Source: Isoetes taiwanensis
Taxonomy: Eukaryota; Streptophyta; Lycopodiopsida; Isoetales; Isoetaceae
Length of the DNA: 64,000 nt
Assembly: GCA_021234155.1 (NCBI GenBank)
Contig: JAJEKV010000003.1
Span: forward strand, 18,708,386-18,772,385
Direction of reading: 5' to 3'
Shown piece by piece: positions 1 to 11,405 of this stretch. Made by a program: the position numbers and the translations under genes. The notes beneath the pieces are model-generated. The model did not search any database, had not been told where the DNA came from, and saw only the letters and a program-made list of their open reading frames with translations. The number at the start of each line of letters is the position of its first letter. Within the stretch, counting starts at the first letter, position 1.

Positions 1-545
1 TACAATATCCATTGCCCTAGCTCTATTTTCTTGCGTGACATTCCTAATTTTAGGTCTCTCGTTTTCCACTTGTTTTCTAGCAAAAGTCATAACCTCCTCT
101 AAGATCCAGTAAAGGAGAAAGGAACTGATCTGCTCTAAGAGATTGCTTCTAATTCCATTGGAAAGGCTTTTGTGCTTTTATTGGCATAATATTAGTGTCC
201 ATTGCAGTGATCGTTATTCCAAACAACTGAACTATAAATAAGTTTACATTTGCATTGTTACTGTTAAAACAATAGAAATAGTTTTTTTCATCTGTATATA
301 TAAAAAAAAAAAAAAAAAAAAAAAAGAATAGTGTAGGAGAAAGGCAAATAAAATGCAGGGCCAAATACATAGTTAATGCAATGATGGCCTTGCAACCAAC
401 AGTAGAGTGATTATGCTAATGCACGCAGCTACTATTGCAGCTTAACTGTAGATTAGCTTGAAAATATATTGCACACGCATGGAAAACTAATAGAATATTC
501 TAGCAGTTAAAAAGATCTCCAAGAACATCCTAGCAGTTAATAGAA
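1..545. other. AT-rich flank, no gene seen
   Basis: I see no coding signal. It holds a poly-A run at about 301-325. The run makes a minus-strand reading frame look open, but that frame is only a homopolymer translation. The last bases carry the left target-site duplication of the copia element that follows. Confidence 0.6.
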
Positions 546-550
546 CAGTC

Positions 551-1125
551 TGTTAGAATAGTTCATGTTATAATTGTTTGATCCAGTCTGAGATTGAAGA
601 CTACATCATGAGGGTGAGATTCATTTAACCTAATGTAGGTGATGGTGATTTATTTCTAAGGTGCCATTAGACCGTAAGACCATTGGTTCGATGAAGACGT
701 TTATATTTATGGTAAATGGACACCTAATATGTGGCTAAGGGGGAAACTTTGTTCAAAACTTCCTGTTTGAGTTTTACATGATAAGCCTAGCTCGATCGGT
801 CCGCCTTAGCGGCCGGATCCAGGGCTATAACATAATCAAGAAGTATTGATTTGATTATCGGCCATATTGAAGTTGAATGCAGGTGCTGGATGGATTATCG
901 GACCTAAAGCTTGGGTTGTCGGGTGCAGGTCAACCAAGCTACAATAGCTTGGTCAATACCAATGCTACAGTGTTTTTACTGTAGCTATTATAAGGTTTGA
1001 AAACAATTGTTTAAGTTGTGAAGATAAACCAAAGGGAGAAATTAGCTAGAGATTATTGCTTGTTTCTATTCAATTTTATCTTTGAATAGATTATCTGCTA
1101 GTACCGTTGTGTTTAAAATTCATCA
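551..1125 (+). repeat. 5' LTR of Copia-A
   Basis: This 575-bp repeat is nearly identical to 5458-6031. It starts TGTTAGAATA and ends TTCATCA, giving the usual TG...CA ends. It should contain the promoter and polyadenylation signals, but I did not identify a specific TATA box with confidence. Confidence 0.97.
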
Positions 1126-1126
1126 T

Positions 1127-1139
1127 TGGTATCAGAGCC
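1127..1139 (+). other. Primer-binding site (initiator-Met tRNA type)
   Basis: TGGTATCAGAGCC begins one base after the LTR end. This is the standard plant copia primer-binding site, complementary to the 3' end of tRNA-iMet, where minus-strand DNA synthesis starts. Confidence 0.93.
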
Positions 1140-1161
1140 AGAGATTCAAGGTGAAATAATC

Positions 1162-2141
1162 ATGTCTAGTTTGGTGCTAATTTGCTTAATGCCATTGAGG
1201 TGTTTAAAGGAGAAAGTGGTTTCCAAGCTTGGAAACAAAGCATCCAAGAGGTTCTGGAGTTTGAAAAGTTATGGCATTTGGTTGATCCAAGTGCAGGTAG
1301 ACGTCCTACTGCTAATGTTAGTGCAGGATCTGCAAATGTTGCAGGAGCTAGTTCAAGCTCAAGTAGAGAAGGTTCCACGGTTGGAGGAGATGCTGAAGCA
1401 AGTGGAGGAAAGGATAGTACAATATCATCAAGCATTCAGATAGATGATGAACTCAAAATTAAAGAAGCTCAAGCAATTATTAGTTGTAAGGTTGGTCCTG
1501 CAATTAAGCTTAAGCTCAGAGGATTAAGCCCGATTGAAATGTGGTCATACATGATTAAGAACTATGAAGCCAAAACTTCTTCACAGATAGATGTGCTGGA
1601 AAAACAATTGAGGAAATTGAAACTTCATGATAAAGAAAATATTACAGAGTTTCTTGAAAATTTTGATTCAATCATTGCTGATTTAGAAGGGGCAGGGGTA
1701 ATTCTAAATGAACAGTACCAGCTTTTAGCAATCTCAAGGGCAGTATCTCATAATGCTTATCTGGCCACGCTCTTGAGGAATATTGCTAGGTCAAAGGAAC
1801 ATGCAATTCAAATAATAAGGACAGAATTTGAATAAAAACAAATGGGCCAAGAGGAAGATGATCAAGCCATTGAAGTGTTGTATGCTAGAAATTTCAGAGC
1901 AAAAAAGGGAAATGATGTTGCAAGCAAGGAAAGAATTGGTCCATGTTACAATTGTAACAAATATGGCCACTTGAAGGCTGACTGTCATAAGAAGGCAGGG
2001 AGGGAGATAGTTTGCTATAATTGTGAAGGCAAGAGGCATTTTGTTTCAAGGGAAACTTCAAGGGAAAGGGCAGGGGCAGAGGAAACAAGGGGGCAGCTGC
2101 ATATAAAGGCAAAGAGGGTACAAAAGATAATCCAAGTTTAA
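1162..2141 (+). pseudogene. Copia-A gag, broken
   Basis: This is the copia nucleocapsid/capsid polyprotein. Residues such as MLNAIEVFKGE and GFQAW in the frame starting at 1182 match the N-terminal gag (UBN2-type) domain. The likely initiator ATG at 1162 is one base out of frame with this, so a small indel lies between 1162 and 1182. An in-frame TAA at 1833-1835 splits the ORF. The same frame resumes at 1842 and encodes a good CCHC zinc knuckle (CYNCNKYGHLKADC) and a second, decayed one (CYNCEGKRHF, lacking the last Cys). The frame then changes before the protease region. Confidence 0.9.
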
Positions 2142-2221
2142 ATCTGGCACAGGAAGCTAATGGAGATGAGGACGAACACAATGAAGATGATGAGGTAAGA
2201 AGTGCTGAGTTATATCATTTA

Positions 2222-5200
2222 ATGCATGACAAAAATAATCATAACATGATGATTATAGATCCAAGAGCTGAGAGGACAGTGACCTCGTCTTCTCATTCAC
2301 TCAAGAACTGCAAGAAAGTACAAGAAGCACATGTACAATTAGGCAATGGAGATTTGCAAGAAGTCAAGGATTCTGGAATGCTGGAACTGTTCGATCTTGA
2401 TGGGAAGGCAGTCAAGCTAGAAAATGTGCTCTGTGTGCCAGGCCTAGTTAGGAATTTGATTTCTGTGTGTCAACTAGTAGACCTTGGCTATAAGGTCCTC
2501 TTTGAGAGATTACATTGTAAAGTTTTTCTCTGCAATAAATTAAAGTTCATTGGCAAAAGGGTCGGCAACATGTTTGGTTTAAATGTTGATCATTGTGTAG
2601 TTCCTGAAATAAATCTGATAACATGTCCTAATGTTAAAACATGGCATGAAAGGATGTGTCATGTGAATTCTAATACAGTGAAGCTTATGATAAAAAAGGG
2701 ATTGATAAAGGGCACTGCAGAAAATGACAGGGATTTTAAATGTGTTAAATGTAGCTTGGGAAAGCATGCAAAACTCCCATTTAAAAGATCATTAAAAAGA
2801 GCAAAGCACAAGCTAGATCTGATTCATACAGACTTATGTGGACCTTTAAATGTAACTAGTCTGTCAGGAAAAAGATATTTCATGATATTCATTGATGATT
2901 ATAGCAGGATCACTAAGGTTTATTGCTTGAGAACAAAGGATTTAGCACTTCAAGCTTTCAAAAGCTTTGCAAATGAAGTTCAGCTGGAAACTGGAAGAAA
3001 AATCAAGTGTTTATGCTCGGATAGAGGAGGTGAGTTCATGTCAAATGAATTTAAGCTTTATTGTAACAAACATGGCATTAAAAGGCAGCTGACTTGTAGA
3101 TTTCCCCCTCAGCAAAATGGAATTGCTGAAAGAAAGAATAGGACAATCCTTAATGCAGTTAGAAGCATGCTTAAATATTCAGGCTTGCCTAATTTCCTTT
3201 GGGAAGAGGCTGTTAAGACAGCAGTATATGTCCAGAATTTATTGCCATCTATAAGTATTAAAGGGGAAATCCCTGAGACATTATGGTCAGAGAAGTTACC
3301 TAAATATGAAAGGCTTAAAGCCTATGGATGCTTGGCATTTGTCCATGTACCTGATGAGTTGAGAAAGAAACTGGATGACAAGGCTTATATAACTTACTTA
3401 GTGGGATATGATCAACAATCTAAGGCATATAGATTGTATGATCCAAGTAAGAGAAAGATCATAATAAGCAGGGATGTATTGTTTGATGAAGAACAGTTTT
3501 ATAAAGTACTGCCTAAGATTAACAGCCAAGACCCTGCAGCTGATAGCAAAGAGGAAAAAAGGGAAAACCTTGGGAATGCACAAGCCGAAACTACTAGTAC
3601 ATTGGACAATGATGATGATGATGTAAATGTCAAACAATTGTTAAATGAACCTAGTGATGTTGATATTGAAAGTGTGCAGGCTGAAAGTATACAACCTGAA
3701 ATTGCATCTGAGCAACAAGAAGTGAACCAAGGAGAAATGTTGAGAAGAAGGAGGAGAACTGAAGCAGAAATACTTCGAGAAGGTGCAGTCAATCTTGAGT
3801 CATTAGGACGAGATAACATGGGTAGGAGCAAGAGACTTAGAGAAAATGAAGTTGAGATACTCAGTCTTTTTGAAATTTTGATGCATTTGGATCTCTGTAC
3901 CTAAGTCTTATGATGAAGCAATGAATTCTCCTGACTGTAAAGAATGGTTGAAAGCTATGCAAGCTGAAATGCAATCCTTTAGTAGAACAAATACTTATGA
4001 ACTTGTGGATATGCCAAGTGGAAAAAATATTGTTGGTAACAAGTGGATTTTCAAGATAAAGACGGAAGCAGATGGGGTAACTCCTAAATTTAAAGCACGG
4101 TTGGTAGCTCAAGGCTTTACTCAGAAGTATGGTCAGGACTATGATGAGACTTTTTCTCCACTTGTTAAAATGAATAGCATAAGGATGTTATTATCAATCG
4201 CAAATGCAGCAGACTTAGAAATGCATCATATGGACGTAAATACAGCATTTTTAAATGCAAGGTTAGAAGAGGAAATTTACATGAGATTACCTCCAGGTTT
4301 TGAAGAAAGAGCAGGTAAAGTATGGAAACTAAATAAGGCAGTATATGGTTTTAAGCAGTCCCCAAGAGAGTGGTAAAAGTGCATTGATTCTTTTCTCAAA
4401 GAGAAGGGGTTTACTAAATTGCAAAATGATGGAAATCTGTATAAATTTCATAGAGGAGCTGAATGGTGCATAATAGCACTTTATGTGGATGATAACATCA
4501 TGATGTCAAATGGCATAAATGTTCTGGAGCATTGCAAAAGCATTTTGAAAAGCAAATTTAAGATGTCTGATCTTGGTGAGCTAAAGAAATTCCTGGGAAT
4601 TGAAGTACACAAAGACAGAGCTAATAAGATACTAAATTTGACTCAGAAAGGTCAGATTGAAGGGATGCTTAGTAAGTTCAACATGAATGATTGTAATACT
4701 TGCAAAACTCCTATAGTTCCAGGATGTAAGATATCTGCCAGAATGTGCCCCAAGACTAATGCAGAACGAGAAGAAATGACCAATGTACCATATATGTCAT
4801 TAATTGGTTGCCTATCTTATGTGGCTAACTGCACTAGACCTGATATAGCTTATGTGGTAAATATGTTAAGCAGATACAATAATGATCCAGGGAGGGAGCA
4901 TTGGGTAGGTGCAAAACGAGTCTTAAGGTATTTGAAGGGCACCATGAATCATGGCATTAGTTACTGTTCTGAAAATCTACAATTATTGGCATACTGTGAT
5001 GCTGACTGGGGAGGAGACCTAGATAGCAAAAAATATACATCAGGCTATTTAACATTTTTAGGGGGAGCTCCAGTTAGTTGGAAGTGCAAAAAGCAGAATG
5101 CCACTGCAATATCTGCTGAAGCTGAATATGCTTCAGCAGTATTAGCCACAAAAGAAGTCATATGGGAAAGAAGACTTTTGATTGAACTTGGTTACAATCA

Positions 5201-5462
5201 AGACAAGGCAACAGAATTATACTGTGACAATACAAGTTGTATAGCAATGACAAAGGATCCTGTATTTCATGAGAGGTCAAAACACATTGAATTGGAGCTA
5301 CATTTTATCAGGGAAATAGTTGGGAAAAACATAGTAAAGTTATATGTGAACACTTCGAAACAGTTAGCAGATCTACTCACTAAGGCACTGCCAGAGAAAA
5401 GGTTTACAGAGTTGAAGTGTTTAATAAATTGTTTGGATTATAACATGAAGGGGGAATGTTAG
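2222..5462 (+). pseudogene. Copia-A pol (protease, integrase, RT, RNase H), broken
   Basis: The first part, 2222-3904, holds a decayed aspartic protease whose usual DSGA motif reads DPRA (about residues 13-16). It then has the integrase zinc finger (WHERMCH and CVKC, about 141-177) and the integrase core, with D near 204 (HTD), D near 267 (SDRGGEF) and E near 303 (AERKNR). A frame change lies between 3890 and 3921. Reverse transcriptase continues at 3921-4376 and is stopped by an in-frame TAA at 4374. From 4419 it carries the active-site YVDD, then RNase H (AYCDADWGG, SAEAEYAS). Length and order fit an intact copia pol apart from these lesions. Confidence 0.95.
5448..5457 (+). other. Polypurine tract of Copia-A
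   Basis: AAGGGGGAA directly precedes the TG of the right LTR. It is the expected plus-strand primer for reverse transcription. Confidence 0.85.
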
Positions 5463-6031
5463 AATAGTTCATGTTATAATTGTTTGATCCAGTCTGAGAT
5501 TGAAGACTACATCATGAGGGTGAGATTCATTTAACCTAATGTAGGTGATGGTGATTTATTTCTAAGGTGCCATTAGACCGTAAGACCATTGGTTCGATGA
5601 AGACGTTTATATTTATGGTAAACGGACACCTAATATGTGGCTAAGGGGGAAACTTTGTTCAAAACTTCCTGTTTGAGTTTTACAGGATAAGCCTAGCTTG
5701 ATCGGTCCGCCTTAGCGGCCGGATCCGGGGCTATAACATAATCAAGAAGTATTGATTTGATTATCGGCCATATTGAAGTTGAATGCAGGTGCTGGATGGA
5801 TTATCCGACCTAAAGCTTGGGCTGTCGGGTGCAGGTCAACCAAGCTACAGTAGCTTGGTCAATACCAATGCTACAGTGTTTTTACTGTAGCTATTATAAG
5901 GTTTGAAAACAATTGTTTAAGTTGTCAAGATAAACCAAAGGGAGAAATTAGCTAGAGATCATTGCTTGTTTCTATTCAATTTTATCTTTGAATAGATTAT
6001 CTGCTAGCACCTTTGTGTTTAAAATTCATCA
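5458..6031 (+). repeat. 3' LTR of Copia-A
   Basis: This is the partner of the LTR at 551-1125, one base shorter, with about 11 substitutions. It ends in TTCATCA, followed immediately by the duplicated target CAGTC. Confidence 0.97.
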
Positions 6032-6036
6032 CAGTC

Positions 6037-7454
6037 TAGCGGTTACTTCTTCGAGATATTCTATATGCTAATCCCACATCCATAAGTTTTCTTATTGAGT
6101 ATTCTATGATGCTAGAATATCTACAAAGGCAAATGAAACATAAAGAAATGTAAGAATCACATGGAAGCATTGCTTTATACTTGAAAAAATATGTGCAATC
6201 GTTGCTTTTGTAGCTTGATTTAAAGATCAACATGAAGCTCAAGAAATCATTATGTGCCCCACATCTTAGCTATTCAATCAAAAAATATAATCAGAGTAGT
6301 AGGTTACCTGTCGACAAGTTTATAGTCTTTGGCAGAAATTATTCTTAAAAATAGCTAGGCAAGAACATCGTCTAGGTACTCATAAGAGGCGAATCGAAGT
6401 AGTTCGATAGACCTCGCATAGAGATCCAGGCAAATCCAAAGAATGCTACCATCGTCATTAAGGTGAACTCGGGCTGGGTGGTAGCCTCCACCGTAAAATT
6501 TTGGCTAAATATAAAGAATGAAATAAATTTTGAAATTTAAGAAAAAACTTAAATATAGCAATTTAGTGAATATTCGCTAGAAATGGAGCCCAGCATTGTT
6601 GGGCACAGTTAAGAATTATAAATGATACACTGGAGCAATTGTTAAATGAATTCATATTTTTTTTAAACTACACACTTAATAGCATTCGACCACATACACT
6701 TCCCCTTCTTTTTTTCGTTTGACTTTTATCTTTCCTCGCTTTTCCTTTTTTTTTTTCCTCTTTCCTCTTTTCCTCTTTTCCATTTTCCCATTTACTTTTT
6801 TAGCAGGCTTGCCTCCCCCCCCCTCTCCCCCTCCTACAACAATTGCTGCAATTCTAGCCTATCCACGTACGTGCTTACCACATCATGCCAAAAATGATAT
6901 GGCATAATACTTGCCCTTAGATTTCATATTTTTGCATCTTGCGGTCCTCAAAATTAGAAATTCCATTTGAATTTTGTCTTCGACACACACCGGATCTTTG
7001 ATATATGGAGAATATTGCATTTAATGCAATAAATTCTCACGGCTAGCTTTTCGAAAATCAAAATTTAGATATTTTATATATCTTTTCCTATTCTCACGGC
7101 TAAAATTTAGATAATTAAAATTTGGATATATTTTTAGAGGTTTTCCTTGTTCTTTAAGTTCATTTAGAAGTGTATGACACGCTTTATTAAATTAGGACTA
7201 TTGCCACGAAATTTCTTGTTTTAAATAATTTTGTTTATATCCATTGTTATTATTAAATTAAACCTATTTCCAAGGAATTTCTTGCTTTTTAAATATTTTG
7301 AATTACCTCTATATATTCCATAAATGTACGTACTTTTCTTATGTTATTTAATTATTTCCTACTCATTGACTGAAAAGGGTGCAATTTATCTAGGTCAATG
7401 GTGCCCCTCCAACTCAAGATGGTGTGCACAATATTGATAAGGGCAATGTCAAAT
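6037..7454. other. Non-coding interval with pyrimidine-rich tract
   Basis: I see no supported gene. The stretch 6700-6835 is strongly C/T-biased. It lies downstream of a Helitron-like end at 6577-6604. A similar arrangement, end then about 100 bp of AT-rich DNA then a pyrimidine tract, recurs at 19758-20160. Confidence 0.55.
6577..6604 (-). mobile_element. Helitron-like 3' terminus (minus strand), decayed
   Basis: Read on the minus strand, a hairpin (GCCCAACAATGCTGGGC, 6588-6604) is followed after seven bases by CTAG (6577-6580). This fits the Helitron 3' signature of a GC-rich hairpin then CTRR. The stem looks like a C-to-T decayed form of the perfect hairpin at 25476-25492. The base after CTAG is not the usual T. 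The other end of the element was not found. Confidence 0.5.
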
Positions 7455-7715
7455 ATGTAGCAAAATAGGGTTCCAGGGGGATTTGGTATGGATGTAAAAA
7501 TAACAATTCATGAAACCATAGACCATAAATCCCTAAACAATTGAATGGGTTGTTATGAAAAAAAAACATAGATTCAAGATAGAAAATAATCACATTAGCT
7601 CATTGGGTACATTGGTTATGACATTGAGTTATTTTGGTAGAGGGTCAAGCCCCCGTATTTTATATTCTAAAATCTTAAGTAAAGCCGTATAGAGGTTCAA
7701 TATTCCTTCAAAACC
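7455..7715 (+). repeat. SINE-like repeat, copy 1
   Basis: This stretch is homologous to 10555-10850 and 10985-11270. It contains a pol III A-box-like string (TAGCTCATTGG near 7596) and a B-box-like string (GGGTCAAGCCC near 7642). Homology to the other copies stops where the MITE at 7716 begins, at CCTTAGGC. No protein is expected. Confidence 0.6.
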
Positions 7716-8218
7716 TTAGGCCCATAAAGTTTACCTACCATTAACATTAACACAACTACCATTAACATTATTAACACAAACCATTGCATTTAACACATTA
7801 AAATTAAAATCCCCCTTAAACCCCCTTTGGTTTGGGTGCATATTCACACGGGGGTTACGTAGGGCAGCGAGAGCCCCAAAAATATATTTACAATACATGT
7901 ATAAAATTAACACCATTAAGTACATTCTTTCAAACCTTATAGTATTTTACAAATCCTAATATACAGTATAGAAAAACTTGTACATGCATACCCCACAAAC
8001 GAGGATCGCTATGTACGGTTCAGATCAAGGAATAAAGGGCAAATATGCCCATCCGACAGCTCTCGATGCCCGGAGTAACCCCCCGTGTGAATATGCACCC
8101 AAACCAAAGGGGGTTTAAGGGGGATTTTAATTTTAATGTGTTAAATGCAATGGTTTGTGTTAATAATGTTAATGGTAGTTGTGTTAATGTTAATGGTAGG
8201 TAAACTTTATGGGCCTAA
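7716..8218. mobile_element. MITE with ~140-bp near-perfect terminal inverted repeats
   Basis: The arms 7716-7858 and 8075-8218 are reverse complements with only one base difference that I can find (five versus six Gs). The ends read TTAGGCCC and GGGCCTAA, compatible with a TA or TTA target. The loop of about 215 bp has no coding content. Arms this long and identical indicate recent insertion or a foldback-type element. It sits at the edge of the SINE-like repeat. Confidence 0.9.
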
Positions 8219-8503
8219 ATATGAATTACTAAAAAGCACAATAACATCAAGACAAACAAATTATTCCCATTGCAAACAACTATGAGTACATTTTGTAATC
8301 TCAATTCCGTACATTGCATACCAAAAGCCGGAGCCGCCCAAATATATGCAAACTGCACATTGTCAAGCATATGCTAGTGCATATGGTAACATGTGCTGGT
8401 ATCAATGCAAGCCTGTTTTGCCATGGCAAGCATTCATAAGCATATGGCAAAACAATAAGCCGCTTATGGCAAAACAATAAGCCGCTGTGTAAAGGTGAAA
8501 ACA
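8219..8503. other. Short non-coding spacer
   Basis: I see no gene. A 22-bp string beginning TTATGGCAAAACAATAAGCC is directly duplicated at about 8443-8486, next to the end of the PPR pseudogene. It could mark a rearrangement junction. Confidence 0.5.
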
Positions 8504-10135
8504 TTAGGCACTTGACCTCTTTTCACCATCTCTACATAGAGGCCAAGAGCATCTGCCTTCTTTGCAGAGCCTGTCCATGATGGTGGTGTAAGTGAAAATA
8601 TCAGGATGAAAACCCTTTGACAAAAGATAATGAAGAAGTTCATGTGCACCTTCATAGTTGCTAGATTTGCAGACACTATCAACAATTATGTTGATGGTGA
8701 TCTCATTTGGATTGCAGCCTTCAGAAATCATCTCCTTCAGTAGCTCATGTGCTTTCTCAATTCTACCAGCCTTAAAAAATCCATCTAACAAAGTATTATA
8801 TGTGAAAATACCTGGTTTGCAGCCATTCTCACTCATGGTTCTCAGGAGCTGAAAGGCATCCTCCATTGTGCCATCTTTGCAAAGGCCCCATCCAAATCCG
8901 GATGAAAGCCGCTTTCTACCATCTCTGTCAGAAGATTCAAGGCCCCAGCCAGTTTTCCAGCCTTGCGAAACCCGGTAATCAGTGTGTTGTAGGTAATGAC
9001 ATTGGGCTTGCAGCCACTTTGCACCATTTTTTTAAATAGTGCCAGTGCTTTTCAATTCATCCATAACTTCGGAAACAGCATCATTTTCCATGATAGCAGA
9101 AACTGCGCATTTCAGCCTTGAGGCTTCTTGGAAGTCCTCATTCTGCACAGCATCTTCAAGTTGGCTCTGGTCTACAAATGGATAAATAAAACTCAGCCAT
9201 AATTTGTATACAATCACAATATCATTTCTCGTACTAAGAACAACACTTAAAATGTTTAATAAAGTGAAACAATAGCAGGACTCTGATCATGATTCCAGTC
9301 TTAGCCTTTCAATTAGAGTATTAAGAGCTAACTTCAGCACGTTGCTTGGAACTAAAACTGACCTTCAAAACAAAAAGCAGGTTCTCCTGCTCCTCAGTTT
9401 CAAGGAACACCTGCTCCCAACGCTCCCATTCTGACTGTACGCACTCCTCCTCTTCCATGACCGTGAGTGTCCCAGATGGTATATCCTGGTCAGCATGCAT
9501 CGGTGCTTATTCTGATAATTGGCCAGATAATCGAGTAGTTTCTTGCTCGCAGATGCCATTACCTATATCCACCAAGGGATCCCTCAACTTAGCCATGGCT
9601 GCCTGCATCCTCTTCCGATTACTTTCCATATCCCAAAAACCTCCTTTCCCATCACTTTCCTTCTGCTTCCATTTTTCATCCCCATCTTCAACCAACCTTT
9701 CTTCTTTGCAAAGACCACCCATAAGCACAGAATAGGTGACGACATCAGGAAATACCTCTCCTCTTGAGACGACATCCTCAACAAGATGCGTGGCCTCATC
9801 TGACTTGCCAGCGTTGCAGAGCCCTCCAATCAAAGTGGTGAAGGTGAAAATATCAGGCTTGTATCCCCTTTTGCACATCTCTGCCAAAAGCTCATGCGCC
9901 TTCTCCATTTTGTTTGCCCTGCAGAGGCCATTCATGAGGCTGTTATATGTGATCACTTCAACCTTCCTTTCCTTGCACAAGCCACTGATTATGGTAGAGT
10001 AAGTGACCTGATCTGGAACGCATGACTTAGACATGGTTCTAAAAAACATGAGAGCATCAGGCCTTGCAAAGTCCACTTATAATACACAATACTGCATCTG
10101 GCTTAAGCCCCTGGTCTGTCATCTGTACAACTTCT
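8504..10135 (-). pseudogene. P-class PPR protein, fragmented pseudogene
   Basis: PPR proteins bind organellar RNA through ~35-residue repeats. On the minus strand the repeats read from about 10135 down to 8504. Characteristic strings include VTYSTIISGLCKERK, ITYNSLMNGLCRANKMEKAH, DIFTFTTLIGGLCNAG, DVVTYSVLMGGLCKEER, then after an interruption NVITYNTLITGFRKAGK, FTYNTLLDGFFKAGRIEKAH and DIFTYTTIMDRLCKEG. Roughly nine or ten repeats remain. Frame changes occur near 10070 (ISGLCK then PDALMFF in another frame) and near 8880, and no start codon or targeting peptide is visible. No DYW or E domain is seen. An unrelated spliced coding segment lies inside it at about 9050-9690. Confidence 0.88.
9050..9690 (-). 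pseudogene. EXECUTER-like (UVR-motif) gene fragment with intron, inside the PPR array
   Basis: On the minus strand an open segment ends WERWEQVFLETEEQENLL...FVLK at 9363. A consensus donor (AAG then GTCAGT) opens a 196-bp intron, 9167-9362. The acceptor CAG at 9167 restores the frame in phase 0 as SQLEDAVQNEDF, EASRLKCAVSA and VMDEL. The pattern W..W...F...E..E...LK.QLEDAV..EDF.EA.RLK resembles the N-terminal UVR-type region of plant EXECUTER1/2, plastid proteins of singlet-oxygen signalling. That assignment is from memory of the family, without a search. Both junctions with PPR sequence fall within one PPR repeat (KEERL upstream, ALALFKKM downstream). The fragment keeps its intron, so it moved as DNA, not by retroposition. 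Confidence 0.55.
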
Positions 10136-10457
10136 TCGAATTTGAGCTGATGCATCCCGCAGCCAAGTTAAGAAAGGGGATTTGAAGCTCGTAACCAAAC
10201 CGAGGTCCTTTTTTCTGTACCTTGATTATGGCCATCCACACAACCCTAAAAATAATGCGAGGATATTCACATCTACCACAAAAGAACCCTCCACCACAGG
10301 ATTTGCCCCTTTTTCTAAAATCAACGGCTAACAAAAGGGTGCACTCTAGAAATACTATTTAGTACACCTGGATGAATACGGCCACCAAATCATATAAAAA
10401 CCTTAGAGAAAACAGTACAAAAACACAAAAAAAAAACCCCTGTTATAATGCTACATA
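10136..10457. other. No gene seen
   Basis: This is AT-rich spacer between the PPR pseudogene and the SINE-like array. I see no supported coding sequence. Confidence 0.5.
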
Positions 10458-11405
10458 TGCGAAACGAGAGGTGTCCAGAGGCTCCACCATACGATCTGGG
10501 TCATAGGATCGACGAATCCGACGATTGTGGTAGTCTAGGGTGCACCTCGTTTAGAATATGTAGCAAAATAATAGGGGGTTCCAGTGGGATTTGATATGGA
10601 TGTAAAAATAACAATTCCTGAAACCATAGACCATATATCCTTAAACAATTGAATGGGTTATTGTGAAAAAAAAATATAGATTCAAGATAAAAAATAATCA
10701 CATTTGCTCATTGGGTAAATTGGTTAAAGTAGTCTTATTAGGACATTGAGTTATTTTGGTAGAGTTTCAAGCCCCCGTATTTTATATTCTAAAATCTTAA
10801 GCAAAGCCATATAAAGGTTCAGGATTCCTTCAAAACTTTAGGCAAAATCGTGTTTCATACTTCAAAATCATAGGCGCCTCCAATCATAAATGACTATAAG
10901 CGAAACGAGAGGTGGGCCCACAGGCTCCAACATACGATCTGGGTCATAGCATCGACAAATTCGATGCACTTCGTTTAGAATAAAAATATGTAGCAAAATA
11001 ACAAGGGGTTTCAGAGGGATTTGATATGAATGTAAAAATAACAATTCCTGAACAATTGAATGGGTTGTTATAAAAAAAAACATAGATTCAACATAGAAAA
11101 TAATCACATTAGCTCATTGGGTACATTGATTAAAGTAGTCTTATTAGGACATTGAGTTATTTTCGTAGAGGTTCAAGCCCCCGTATTTCATATTCTAAAA
11201 TCTTAAGCAAAGTCGTATAAAGGTTCAATATTCCTTCAAAACCTTAGGCAAAATCGTATTTCATATTTCAAAATCATAGGTGCCTCTAATCATAAATGAC
11301 TATAAACGAAACGAGTGGTGCCCAGAGGCTCCAATATACGATCTAGGTCGTAGGATCGACGAATCCGACGACTATGGTAGTCCAGGGTGCACCTCGTTTA
11401 GAATA
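10458..11405 (+). repeat. Tandem SINE-like array (units ~441 and ~406 bp, third partial)
   Basis: Unit starts marked by GAAACGAG fall at 10461, 10902 and 11308. The third stops after about 100 bp at TTTAGAATAT. Two units contain A-box-like (near 10704 and 11110) and B-box-like (GTTTCAAGCCC near 10764, GGTTCAAGCCC near 11170) sequences, about 60 bp apart. That is wider than in most tRNA-derived SINEs. A fourth homologous piece is at 7455-7715. A pol III origin is inference. Confidence 0.65.

Larger units (their letters stand above)
546..6036 (+). mobile_element. Copia-A: full-length Ty1/copia LTR retrotransposon
   Basis: A complete insertion is seen. The 5-bp target-site duplication CAGTC lies at 546-550 and 6032-6036. 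LTRs are at 551-1125 and 5458-6031, both beginning TGTTAG and ending ATCA. A primer-binding site matching the 3' end of initiator-Met tRNA follows the left LTR and a purine tract precedes the right one. Internal order is gag zinc knuckles, protease remnant, integrase, reverse transcriptase and RNase H, the copia (not gypsy) order. The LTRs differ at about 11 substitutions and one indel by eye, roughly 2%, so insertion is fairly recent. The coding part carries at least two in-frame stops and several frame changes, so this copy should not be autonomous. Nothing larger is inserted in it. Confidence 0.97.

Noticed and set aside
149..370. Minus-strand ORF with a poly-Phe run
   Set aside because: It is the translation of a poly-A run (301-325). 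No homology or codon structure is seen.
10680..11180. Genuine tRNA genes from the A/B-box-like strings
   Set aside because: The box spacing is about 60 bp and no cloverleaf can be drawn, so at most a SINE-like relic.
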